64,000 nt of DNA from Betaproteobacteria bacterium HGW-Betaproteobacteria-1 (lineage in GTDB: Bacteria; Pseudomonadota; Gammaproteobacteria; Burkholderiales; Methylophilaceae), in the NCBI GenBank assembly GCA_002842435.1, contig PHCX01000003.1, forward strand, positions 186,001 to 250,000. Direction: 5' to 3'. Below are positions 38,558-48,407 of the stretch, piece after piece (position 1 is the first letter of the stretch; each line of letters begins with the position of its first letter). A program made the translations under genes and the position numbers. The notes under the pieces were generated by a model that worked only from the letters and a program-made list of their open reading frames with translations, was not told the DNA's origin and did not search any database.

Positions 38558-40276
38558 TCAGGACTTAGTGACCAACACGTCTTCCATCATCAAATATTCC
38601 AGGTCACAACCATAGAACATGTTAAGCGCATCGGTCGGACTGCAGATCATGGGTTCACCTCGTCTGTTGAGCGAGGTGTTCAACACCACAGGCACGTTGC
38701 GCAATCTTTCCAATTCCTCAATCAGCGCGTAATAACGCGGGTTGGTCGCCTTGGTTACCACCTGCGCACGCGCCGTGCCGTCCTCATGGACCACTTCGGG
38801 AATGCGTGACTTCCAGTGCTCTGCAACATCGAATGTAAATGTCATATAGGGTGCGGGGTGATCCGTCTGCAGGATATCCTCAGCCACCCTATCCAGCATG
38901 CTGGGACAGAACGGACGCCAGCGTTCGCGATATTTGATCTGCGCGTTGATGCGATCGGCTACGCCGGAATGACTGGGATCGCCAAGAATACTGCGGCATC
39001 CCAGGGCACGCGGGCCGAATTCCATGCGTCCCTGAAACCAGGCCAGCGGATTGCCGTTCGCCAGGATCTCGGCTGCCTTTTCCGGCGCGTTCTCGACTCG
39101 GGTGAATTTGGGCTTGGCCGGATGCACTTCGCAGGCTGCCAGACATTCTTCGGTCGTAAAGGCAGGGCCAAGATAGGCGTGCTGCATAGGCTCAACCTGC
39201 TCGCCCATCTGTGCGGCAACAAAGGTAGCAGCACCCAGTGAAGTACCGGCATCGCCGGAAGCCGGTTGTACAAACAGCTCCTTGACGCCCGGCATATTGA
39301 TGATGCGCTGGTTCAGCTTGACGTTGAGCGCCACGCCGCCCGCCATGGCAATGCGCCCGGTCTCACGGATAATGTCGCCGACGTAATAATCGATCATCTC
39401 CAGCGCCACGTCTTCCAGCAACTGCTGCACCGAAGCCGCGTAGTGGATGTAAGGGTCGTCGATCTCGTCACCCTGCCGCTTGGGGCCGAGCCATTCGATC
39501 AACTCGGGCGTAAAGTAATAACCCTTGCCGTTTTCCTTGTAGCGACGCAGGCCCACCACATTGACCAGCCTGGTGTTGACGCGCAGGTCGCCATCCTTGA
39601 ATTGCACCAGTCGCGACAAGTCATATTTGCTGGCATCACCATAAGGCGCCATGCCCATGACCTTGAATTCGCCGTCCAGCATCTCGAAGCCGAGATACTC
39701 GGTAATTGCACCATACATGCCACCGAGCGAATCCGGGTCGTAGAACTCCTTGATCTTGTGGATCTTGCCGTTTTCACCATAGCCGAAAAAGGTCGTAGCA
39801 TATTCGCCCTTGCCGTCAATGCCGACGATGGCAGTCTTTTCCTTGAAACCGCTCAGGTGATAGGCGGAACTGGCATGCGCCATGTGATGCTCGACCGGCA
39901 CATATCTGGCCTTGCTCAGGCCCAGCTCAGCCATCAGGGCCAAAGCCTTGTCACGATTGCGGCGGAACCGGCGGTTGCCGTTGAATATGGCATCCAGCGC
40001 GCGATCCGGCGCATACCAGTGACGCTTGGCATAATGCCAGCGCGCTGCTGAACTGATGGGAATTTCGCCATAAGGGAAAGTCACGATATCCACCTGGTCA
40101 GGACACACACCGGCTTCCTTCATGCAGTATTTGGCTGCCTCGTAGGGAAAGAGGTTTTTGGCATGTTTGTCACGGATAAAACGCTCTTCTTCCGCCGCGG
40201 CAACGATCTTGCCATCAACCAGAATCGCGGCCGAGGCATCGTGCCCCAGCGCACCGGATAAACCTAGAATAATCAT
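38558..40276 (-). CDS. Carbamoyltransferase, NodU/CmcH family
   Basis: A 572-residue two-domain enzyme using carbamoyl phosphate and ATP to carbamoylate a hydroxyl through a carbamoyl-adenylate. The N-terminal ASKHA-like domain starts MIILGLSGALGHDASAAILV and has VEHHMAHASSAYHLSG with metal-binding histidines; the C-terminal domain contains FGPRALGCRSILGDP and NTSLNRRGEPM. The family includes NodU and CmcH, but its place after four LPS core genes suggests that it carbamoylates a core heptose, as the WapO protein does in Pseudomonas aeruginosa. The acceptor is inference. CarAB in this window makes the donor. Confidence 0.9.
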   Translation of the reverse strand: MIILGLSGALGHDASAAILVDGKIVAAAEEERFIRDKHAKNLFPYEAAKYCMKEAGVCPDQVDIVTFPYGEIPISSAARWHYAKRHWYAPDRALDAIFNGNRRFRRNRDKALALMAELGLSKARYVPVEHHMAHASSAYHLSGFKEKTAIVGIDGKGEYATTFFGYGENGKIHKIKEFYDPDSLGGMYGAITEYLGFEMLDGEFKVMGMAPYGDASKYDLSRLVQFKDGDLRVNTRLVNVVGLRRYKENGKGYYFTPELIEWLGPKRQGDEIDDPYIHYAASVQQLLEDVALEMIDYYVGDIIRETGRIAMAGGVALNVKLNQRIINMPGVKELFVQPASGDAGTSLGAATFVAAQMGEQVEPMQHAYLGPAFTTEECLAACEVHPAKPKFTRVENAPEKAAEILANGNPLAWFQGRMEFGPRALGCRSILGDPSHSGVADRINAQIKYRERWRPFCPSMLDRVAEDILQTDHPAPYMTFTFDVAEHWKSRIPEVVHEDGTARAQVVTKATNPRYYALIEELERLRNVPVVLNTSLNRRGEPMICSPTDALNMFYGCDLEYLMMEDVLVTKS

Positions 40277-40320
40277 GCTTCAGGACTCACTGACTTCTTC
40301 AATTAAATTCAGACCACTGC

Positions 40321-41799
40321 TCAAACCTGCAGCGCTTTGGCCAGCAGGGGATGGTCACCATATGTTTTTTGCAAAGCCCCTATCAGCGACTGCTGAACGT
40401 CCGGCTGATCCCGCCAGTTCCGCAACAGACGCTTCAGGTCGCGCACATGGCTCGTTTCAAACCAAACCTTGCATCGAAATTCGCGCAAACTGTCCAGATC
40501 AATCAGTACTGGCCAGCCGCCATCAATATGGATGTTGCTGGCCTTGAGATCGCCATGCGCAATCTGCAGCAACATCAGCTTATACATAAGCCTGGCCAAC
40601 GCTTCCAGCCCCGATTTTTTCTGTTTATCCGTGACAGAAGTCGATTGCAACCACTGCGCAACATCCGGCGTGGCAATATAGTCGGCGATAAAATATGCCC
40701 GGCCCCGCAACGGCCCGAACCTCTGCTCCAGCAGCGCCACAGGAGCTGGCGTGGCGACACCGTACATCAGCAGACGATGGGCGTTGCTCCATGAATCGGC
40801 TGCCCTGCTCGAACGCCAGAACCGGCCCAACCAGTGCCAGAAACTTTTGATATTGTACCGTTTTACGACCAACTTTCGGCCATTGATTTCTGCCAGCGCC
40901 ACGGTACAGGTATTGCCGTTCTTCAGGCGTTGTCTGCTGATATCCTCGACCAGGGCATCAGGCGTGGCGAGCAACATCTGTTGCAGCTGTGCGTTGGGAT
41001 TTTGCCGCGACATGGCCAGAAAATGGCGCCAACTGCGGGACACCATGACGTCCGTGCATTGCCTCAAGACCTTCTTTTCGGCATAGGATCGTACTGCGCG
41101 TCGCCTGTAATGAGCGATGCGTGATTGCATCTGTTGCTCGTCAGGGCAATTCCCCCAACCACGACCAGCGGCATACGCCTGCAGCAAAGACGGCACCCAA
41201 GCCTGGATTTCCAGCACATCGAATTTGGATAGTAGCAGGGCCAGATTGCCGAGTGCCGTCCGCCTTGCTAAAAACTGTGGCAAAGGCTTGATGGCATCGC
41301 CATCCAGGGTGTAGAGCTTTTCACCCAGCACAAGAAAGTTCTTCAGGTAGAGGTCGGTCTGCAACAAGCCAGCATTATGGTGAGCCGCTATTTCCGCAAC
41401 CAGCTTCATGGCCAGGCCCAGCCTCTGATGATCGGTACACTGTTGCCAGGCCTGTTCCGCATTCATGGCATCATCGATTGCAGCGTAGACCAGCACCCGG
41501 CCGGTAGCGGCAAGATTCTCAGCAGCGATATCCGCAGAGTGCAGCAAGGCAGGGGTCGCGATACCGGCCTTAATTAGCCTGCCTACCCCTTCCGCGTCGC
41601 GCGCAGCATAGCGTTGCGCCTGTGAGCCGATGAATATCTTGGCGTAAATGGACTGGCCATTCCAGACTCCGCGGCACACCAGTCGCTTATTGGGTACAAC
41701 CCGGACGACACGAAGATCATGCAGTTGACCGGCATCTGCCAACGATAGATCGAATGGCGCAGCTGCAGCCTCGCGAGACAGCTGAAAAAGATCAACCAT
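40321..41799 (-). CDS. Double kinase-fold protein of the LPS core locus
   Basis: About 492 residues with two kinase-like domains. The first (about 1-235) has YAKIFIGSQ as ATP lysine, the catalytic loop LLQTDLYLKNFLV and LDGDAI. The second (about 265-492) has KLVVKRYNIKS, the loop IAHGDLKASNIHIDG and VLIDLDSL. Both keep the D-x4-N pair and the metal aspartate, so both could be active. A similar long protein sits near WapP and WapQ in the P. aeruginosa core locus. Likely role: phosphorylation of core heptoses. ATG 41799 lies 15 bases past the upstream stop; the frame is open to 41880. Confidence 0.75.
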   Translation of the reverse strand: MVDLFQLSREAAAAPFDLSLADAGQLHDLRVVRVVPNKRLVCRGVWNGQSIYAKIFIGSQAQRYAARDAEGVGRLIKAGIATPALLHSADIAAENLAATGRVLVYAAIDDAMNAEQAWQQCTDHQRLGLAMKLVAEIAAHHNAGLLQTDLYLKNFLVLGEKLYTLDGDAIKPLPQFLARRTALGNLALLLSKFDVLEIQAWVPSLLQAYAAGRGWGNCPDEQQMQSRIAHYRRRAVRSYAEKKVLRQCTDVMVSRSWRHFLAMSRQNPNAQLQQMLLATPDALVEDISRQRLKNGNTCTVALAEINGRKLVVKRYNIKSFWHWLGRFWRSSRAADSWSNAHRLLMYGVATPAPVALLEQRFGPLRGRAYFIADYIATPDVAQWLQSTSVTDKQKKSGLEALARLMYKLMLLQIAHGDLKASNIHIDGGWPVLIDLDSLREFRCKVWFETSHVRDLKRLLRNWRDQPDVQQSLIGALQKTYGDHPLLAKALQV

Positions 41800-41813
41800 G
41801 CGCAAAAGACGGC

Positions 41814-42617
41814 CTAAACCGCCACTTCCTGCTGATGCTGCCTCTTGGGCTTCCGGCTCCTGCTGATCACCAACCGGCATAGCAGTTTGGACCAGAACCC
41901 GAGTTTCTCGACGCCAAGATACTGCTTGAAGAAATACAGCCGCGTGGTGCGGCTCAGACCGGCGATATCCCGATTCAGCGTTGCCAGGTCACGACGGGTA
42001 CGCGAGAGCGGAAAGAGCTTGATGCGGGCTTTCTCGAAATCGATAATCACGGCCTTGGGTGCATCAGGATTCACCATATTGACCAGCAGATGCTTGGAAT
42101 GCAGCGCACGATGCTGTACACGCGCTTCGTGCAAACTCCTGACCGCCTTCGCGGCACAAGCGATCACGGCCTGTTTCTGCCTGCGCGTGTAAGCCGGATT
42201 AAGCAATACCTCTTTGGCCACGCGATCGACTGAGCGGTAACCCAGCAGTTCTTCCGTCATCAGGATCGCCTGGGCGCCTTCTGCCGATGACTTCTGACCA
42301 AAAAACACCAGGGTCGGTACCGGCACGCCATGGTTCTGCAGGTGGCGGATCGTTTTGTACTCGCAGGAAAAAGTCGCAACGCCGGAAAACGGGTGCATAA
42401 AAGTACGACGGATGTAGTTCTGCTGGCGCTTGAGGAACAAGCCCAACTGACCACCATCCGGCAGATCAAGCACCAGCCGGTTCACCCCGCTCCAGCCGCC
42501 ACGGCCCTGATTCGGTGATTCGAACCAGTCACCGCGATAATTCCAGAGATGGTCAAAATCGCCGAGCTGATTCGCTTCAAGCTGGTTTTTTAATGTGGAT
42601 GAAATGTAGGCTTGCAA
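41814..42617 (-). CDS. InaA/WapP-like LPS core kinase
   Basis: A 267-residue member of the lipopolysaccharide kinase clan. The glycine-rich loop region GWSGVNRLVLDL, the lysine in LGLFLKRQQNYI, and LMTEELLGYRSVD are visible. The catalytic loop is VQHRALHSKHLLV, in which the usual aspartate is alanine, as in many InaA-type proteins, while VIIDFEKAR retains the metal aspartate. Its place between waaP and the double kinase gene suggests phosphorylation of a second core position, or a supporting role if it is inactive. It starts 9 bp after the waaP stop. Confidence 0.78.
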   Translation of the reverse strand: MQAYISSTLKNQLEANQLGDFDHLWNYRGDWFESPNQGRGGWSGVNRLVLDLPDGGQLGLFLKRQQNYIRRTFMHPFSGVATFSCEYKTIRHLQNHGVPVPTLVFFGQKSSAEGAQAILMTEELLGYRSVDRVAKEVLLNPAYTRRQKQAVIACAAKAVRSLHEARVQHRALHSKHLLVNMVNPDAPKAVIIDFEKARIKLFPLSRTRRDLATLNRDIAGLSRTTRLYFFKQYLGVEKLGFWSKLLCRLVISRSRKPKRQHQQEVAV

Positions 42618-42626
42618 GGGGACCTC

Positions 42627-43469
42627 TTACCAGATATTTGTTTCAGGCATTTTGCCATGAAATTTCAAATAGAGTTTGTCCGCCCGGCTTGCCACCTGTT
42701 GCCAAAACCCGGCTTCGTCCAACAGGGTTTCTTTCAATGGCTGGCGACGATAATGTTTGAGAAAACGCAGGTAATCGCGCTTGCCGAGGCCGGCTTCCAT
42801 GGCCGAAAAATAGAGGGCGGCCATATCCTTCATGCGATCGACCGGACGGATCTGCGGACGAATACCGACGCGGTGCAGATCGATCAGGTATAGACACAGT
42901 TCGCCGGATGCAAGCTTCTGATTATCCAGGCAAATATGGCAGATATAAAAATCCCGGTGATTCATGCCGCCGTCGTGCAGCTTGCGCGCCAGTTCCGCAA
43001 CCTCGATCAGCAGCTTGCGCTTGAATGCCGGTTCCGGCGGATTGCTTTTCCAGTCGGCACACAAGGTCTCCAGTGAAACAATATCGCCCAGATCCTCGGT
43101 CATCAGAAAGGATTGCAGGGTCGCGGGATTCAACCCGCGCACCCCATAGGCCACCGCTGGCGTGGTAGGGATACCGATTTCACCCAGTTTCCGGATAGCC
43201 TGCCATTCGGTTTCCGCCGTCAGTACCGGCCATTTGGCACTTAACAGGTTCTTGAATATCTCGCGCCAACCGACACCGAAATGCTGCTTGACGAAGTAGA
43301 ACTTGCCGCCGATGCGCACGCGTATGGTCTTGCGGCCGGGCACATCGCGAAACACCTCGCCATGCAGTTGCATGATGCTGTCGAACGGATCCTGATCGAC
43401 GAAGAACTGATGCAGCCAGTGCGGCGCTTCCATGTGCTGACGAGCCCACATCAGCGGCCGGCTCCACAT
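42627..43469 (-). CDS. waaP: LPS core heptose (I) kinase
   Basis: A 280-residue RfaP/WaaP kinase that phosphorylates the first heptose of the inner core, a modification that stabilises the outer membrane and is essential in Pseudomonas aeruginosa. It shows RKTIRVRIGGKFYFVKQHFG (with the ATP lysine), SFLMTEDLGDIVSLE, the catalytic loop MNHRDFYICHICLD with the aspartate kept, and LYLIDLHRVGIR. The ATG at 43469 overlaps waaG by 19 bp; ATG 43433 (MEAPHW) is an alternative start. Part of waaG-waaP-kinase-kinase-carbamoyltransferase. Confidence 0.93.
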   Translation of the reverse strand: MWSRPLMWARQHMEAPHWLHQFFVDQDPFDSIMQLHGEVFRDVPGRKTIRVRIGGKFYFVKQHFGVGWREIFKNLLSAKWPVLTAETEWQAIRKLGEIGIPTTPAVAYGVRGLNPATLQSFLMTEDLGDIVSLETLCADWKSNPPEPAFKRKLLIEVAELARKLHDGGMNHRDFYICHICLDNQKLASGELCLYLIDLHRVGIRPQIRPVDRMKDMAALYFSAMEAGLGKRDYLRFLKHYRRQPLKETLLDEAGFWQQVASRADKLYLKFHGKMPETNIW

Positions 43470-44608
43470 TTCTTCTCGGCGACTTCGATCAACACCCGGG
43501 CTTCCGCACTGCCGTCATTCGCCGCCATGACTTGACGTGCATGTGCCAAACCATTGCGGCTCCATTGCTCACGCTCCGCGCTCTGCATCATCTGCAGGAA
43601 AAGCCGGTTAAATTCGTCCTGGTCAAAAGGACTGCTCGCGACCAGCCCGGCCTGCGCCTCGGCCACATGAAAAGCGTAGCCGCAAGTAGCTGTCACCAGT
43701 GTCGGCAAACCGCTGGCCAGCGCTTCCAGTATCACCAGTCCGGTATTCTCCCGATAGGCAGGATGCACATAGACATCCGCACCCTGCATCAGGTCCGGAA
43801 TATCCGGCCGGCCTTTGGAAATAGTCACCTGACGCTCAACTCCGAGCTTCTGCGCCATTTGCATGAAAGGCTTGGGATTGTCCTGACCCACGGCTACCAA
43901 GCGGGTGGTCGCCAGCTTGTCCTGCGGCAGGCTGGCCATGGCATGGATCGCCCGATCCAGACCCTTCATGGAAAACCCGGAACCGACCAACAGATAGACG
44001 AAATCCTCGTCGCCAAAACCAAAAGTCTGCCTCAGATGTTGGCGCATTGCCGCTTTGTCCTTGGCTACAAAGCGCTCCGCAGACAGGAACGGCGGAATGA
44101 AATGGAAACGGGCATCCTGCGTCTGATACCACTTCTGGAAATAGCCTTTTTCGATATCGGATAGCAACAGGATATGAGTCGCGGCCTGCGGCTGGAAAAT
44201 GGCTTCCTCGCATTGCGCGAACCAGCGGTAACGCGGCGTCAGCCGATAGAGCCAGCTTCGCTGCGCATGCGCCCGCTCGATGAAGCAGGGATCGGCCGCG
44301 AAATAGACATCCAGGCCCGCCATGCGATTGAAGCCGACAACAAGATCGAAAGCTTTGCCGTCTGCGGCATCCTGCGCGATATGCTGATGCGCCTGGGCGA
44401 TAAAACGCCGGTATTTGGTGTAATTGAAAACACCTTGCGCCGGAATGACATGCACCTTGATCTCAGCCTCAGGCAGGTCGCCATCCCACGAGATCGTGAA
44501 AATCTCGACCTGATGGCCTCTGCTGGTGACTTCCCGGGCGATGCGCAGCATGTCGCGTTGCATGCCTCCGAAGGGAAAATACTTGAAAATCAGGAATGCA
44601 AACTTCAA
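43451..44608 (-). CDS. waaG: LPS core glucosyltransferase I
   Basis: A 385-residue GT4 enzyme adding the first outer-core hexose to heptose II. FAFLIFKYFPFGGMQRDMLR is characteristic of WaaG, with LVGSGFSMKGLDRAI and YRENTGLVILEALASGLP forming the donor site. A TTG at 44608 is chosen as start: the longer frame to 44704 would run back into waaC coding sequence, and the TTG sits exactly at the usual N-terminus. It is divergent from waaC with about 50 bp between, so one short control region serves both. Confidence 0.92.
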   Translation of the reverse strand: MKFAFLIFKYFPFGGMQRDMLRIAREVTSRGHQVEIFTISWDGDLPEAEIKVHVIPAQGVFNYTKYRRFIAQAHQHIAQDAADGKAFDLVVGFNRMAGLDVYFAADPCFIERAHAQRSWLYRLTPRYRWFAQCEEAIFQPQAATHILLLSDIEKGYFQKWYQTQDARFHFIPPFLSAERFVAKDKAAMRQHLRQTFGFGDEDFVYLLVGSGFSMKGLDRAIHAMASLPQDKLATTRLVAVGQDNPKPFMQMAQKLGVERQVTISKGRPDIPDLMQGADVYVHPAYRENTGLVILEALASGLPTLVTATCGYAFHVAEAQAGLVASSPFDQDEFNRLFLQMMQSAEREQWSRNGLAHARQVMAANDGSAEARVLIEVAEKKCGAGR

Positions 44609-44657
44609 TCGACCATCTCGCTCAATAAAGGCCACATTGTATGCGAAAATGCCGCCT

Positions 44658-45626
44658 ATGCCTCGATTGCTCATCATCAAGACCACCTCTCTGGGTGACG
44701 TCATTCACAACCTGCCGGTCATCAACGACATCCGTACTCAGCATCCGGACATGGCGATTGACTGGGTAGTAGAAGAGAATTTCGCCGACATCCCGCGCCT
44801 GCATCCGGGCGTCGATAACGTGATGACGGTTGCCATGCGGCGCTGGCGCAAGCAGCCTTTTGCCGCGCAAACCTGGCGCGAGATTGCGGCACTGAAACAG
44901 CAACTGCAATCGCGGAATTACGACCTGGTGCTGGACACCCAGGGCCTGCTGAAAAGCGCCATGATCAGCCGACTGGCCAAAGCGCCACATCACGGCTATG
45001 ACCGCCATTCCATCCGCGAGCCGCTGGCTGCCTGCCTGTATAACAACAAGCACAAAGTCTCACGTGAGCAGCATGCCGTACCGCGCATCCGCCACTTGGC
45101 AGCACAGGCGCTGGGCTATCCCATGCCGGACAACTTGCCGGATTACGGCATCGCTGCTACAGCCGATATCTCGGCATTGCAATTGCCGCAAAATTTCGTT
45201 GTCGGCTTGCATGGCAGCAGCCGCGACTCCAAACTCTGGCCGGTAGATCACTGGATCGCGCTTGCCGCACAACTGTACACCAATGGCCTGGCACTGGTCC
45301 TGCCTTGGGGCTCACAGGCTGAGCATGAACGTGCGCTGGAGATTGCCGCAAAATCTGCGCAGGCCATCGTCCTGCCCAGGCTCGGACTGAACCAGCTCGC
45401 TGCCGTCATCGCCGCTGCGCACGCCGCCGTTGGTGTCGATACCGGCCTCATGCATCTGGCGGTCGCACTGAAGATACCCAGCGTCGCCATCTACACCGAC
45501 ACCGATCCGGCCCTGACCGGCATCTACCCGGGCGCCGGTAGCACCGCCGTCAATCTCGGCGGTCGCCAGCAGCTGCCAGGCGTCGATGAAATCAGCCGCT
45601 GCCTGGCTAATCATCAACTCATCTAA
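44658..45626 (+). CDS. waaC: ADP-heptose:LPS heptosyltransferase I
   Basis: A 322-residue GT9 enzyme adding the first heptose to Kdo. [20 protein letters not shown] is the typical opening; [16 protein letters not shown] and [20 protein letters not shown] form the donor-binding site. ATG 44658 fits the family; ATG 44649 is in frame just upstream. It is separated from the heptose operon at 22.9-26.9 kb, and divergent from waaG. The sigma-32 promoter of grpE starts 19 bp after its stop. Confidence 0.94.
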   Translation: MPRLLIIKTTSLGDVIHNLPVINDIRTQHPDMAIDWVVEENFADIPRLHPGVDNVMTVAMRRWRKQPFAAQTWREIAALKQQLQSRNYDLVLDTQGLLKSAMISRLAKAPHHGYDRHSIREPLAACLYNNKHKVSREQHAVPRIRHLAAQALGYPMPDNLPDYGIAATADISALQLPQNFVVGLHGSSRDSKLWPVDHWIALAAQLYTNGLALVLPWGSQAEHERALEIAAKSAQAIVLPRLGLNQLAAVIAAAHAAVGVDTGLMHLAVALKIPSVAIYTDTDPALTGIYPGAGSTAVNLGGRQQLPGVDEISRCLANHQLI

Positions 45627-45644
45627 AAAATTCCCGGGAGCAGG

Positions 45645-45672
45645 CTTGAAATCCGGATTTCTATCCCCATTT
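45645..45672 (+). promoter_or_regulatory. Sigma-32 heat-shock promoter of grpE
   Basis: CTTGAAA (45645-45651), 13 bases, then CCCCATTT (45665-45672): essentially the RpoH consensus with ideal spacing. Transcription would start near 45680, before AGAGG (45697-45701) and the grpE ATG. Confidence 0.88.
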
Positions 45673-45708
45673 GGCAAATTATTGCGTTCAATCATCAGAG
45701 GTAAACCC

Positions 45709-46236
45709 ATGCAAGAAGAAAACCAGAGTCCGGAACAAGAGACTGCTGCAGACGAAAACCAGGCTGCATCCAGCGAGAAGACTGCCGAAGAAAGAATCGC
45801 CGAACTCGAAGCACAACTGGCCGAGCAACAGGCTGCGGTGCTCTACACCAAGGCAGAAGGCGAAAACATCCGTCGTCGCGCCATGGATGATATCGACAAG
45901 GCACGCAAGTTTGCGCTGGAAAAATTCTCCGGTGAATTGCTGTCTGTGATGGACAGCATGAGTGCCGCGCTCAACATTGAAAACGCAACCGTTGAGAGTT
46001 ACAAAAATGGCGTCGAATTGACCGCCAAGCAACTGCTGAGCGTGTTCGAGAAATTCAACATCGTCGAAATCAATCCGCAAGGCGAGAAATTCGACCCCAA
46101 CAAGCATCAGGCCATCGGCGCCGTCGAATCGGATGCCGAACCCAACACCGTGGCCCAGGTATTGCAAAAGGGCTACACGCTGAATGACAGAGTGCTGCGT
46201 CCGGCCCTGGTCATGGTAGCCAAGGCAAAAGACTAG
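45709..46236 (+). CDS. grpE: Nucleotide exchange factor GrpE
   Basis: A 175-residue dimer that releases ADP from DnaK. An acidic, Glu/Gln-rich N-terminus leads into a long coiled coil (about 28-85, containing [20 protein letters not shown]), and the beta-wing ends with [30 protein letters not shown] and [10 protein letters not shown] 45709 follows AGAGG; the frame is open further but overlaps the promoter. Driven by the sigma-32 promoter just upstream. Confidence 0.97.
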   Translation: MQEENQSPEQETAADENQAASSEKTAEERIAELEAQLAEQQAAVLYTKAEGENIRRRAMDDIDKARKFALEKFSGELLSVMDSMSAALNIENATVESYKNGVELTAKQLLSVFEKFNIVEINPQGEKFDPNKHQAIGAVESDAEPNTVAQVLQKGYTLNDRVLRPALVMVAKAKD

Positions 46237-46243
46237 AACGACT

Positions 46244-46309
46244 CAGCCACAGAGAACACAGAGATTTTGGGCTTGGTTTTCTCTGTGGTCTCTGTGAACT
46301 CTGTGGCTA
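46244..46309. repeat. CACAGAG-rich imperfect inverted repeat
   Basis: Between grpE and the dnaK promoter, the heptamer CACAGAG or its complement CTCTGTG occurs five times. The outer 21-base arms (46244-46264 and 46289-46309) are near complementary. Similar CACAGAG-type intergenic repeats are scattered in many bacterial genomes, so this is probably an interspersed element. Confidence 0.7.
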
Positions 46310-46322
46310 AAAAGATTTTGGG

Positions 46323-46350
46323 GTTGAAATCGAAACGACTATCCCCACAT
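46323..46350 (+). promoter_or_regulatory. Sigma-32 heat-shock promoter of dnaK
   Basis: GTTGAAA (46323-46329), 13 bases, CCCCACAT (46343-46350): one mismatch in the -35 element, a good -10. Transcription would start near 46357, leaving a leader of about 48 bases with AGAGGG (46391-46396) before dnaK. Confidence 0.8.
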
Positions 46351-46404
46351 TGGGAACATAGGTTTTTTTGAATTTTTTAAAGATATATTTAGAGGGAAAT
46401 CATA

Positions 46405-48330
<1,926 letters not shown>

Positions 48331-48349
48331 TTCTTCGTGATGTAAACAC

Positions 48350-48389
48350 CATAAAGCGCATTGGGTAGATCTACTCAGTGTGCTTTATG
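48350..48389 (+). promoter_or_regulatory. Long hairpin between dnaK and dnaJ
   Basis: Forty bases fold into a 20-bp stem centred on AGATCT, with no mismatches apart from three G-U type wobbles. There is no T-run on either strand. It may attenuate, process or stabilise the dnaK-dnaJ mRNA and so set DnaJ below DnaK, or it may be a palindromic repeat. Confidence 0.75.
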
Positions 48390-48407
48390 CTTATCGGCAG
48401 AGACTAA

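Noticed and set aside
45627-46404. CIRCE operator upstream of grpE or dnaK
   Set aside because: No TTAGCACTC or GAGTGCTAA sequence; sigma-32 promoters explain control better.
48350-48389. dnaK-dnaJ hairpin as a simple intrinsic terminator
   Set aside because: No T-run on either strand and dnaJ has no separate sigma-32 promoter in view.
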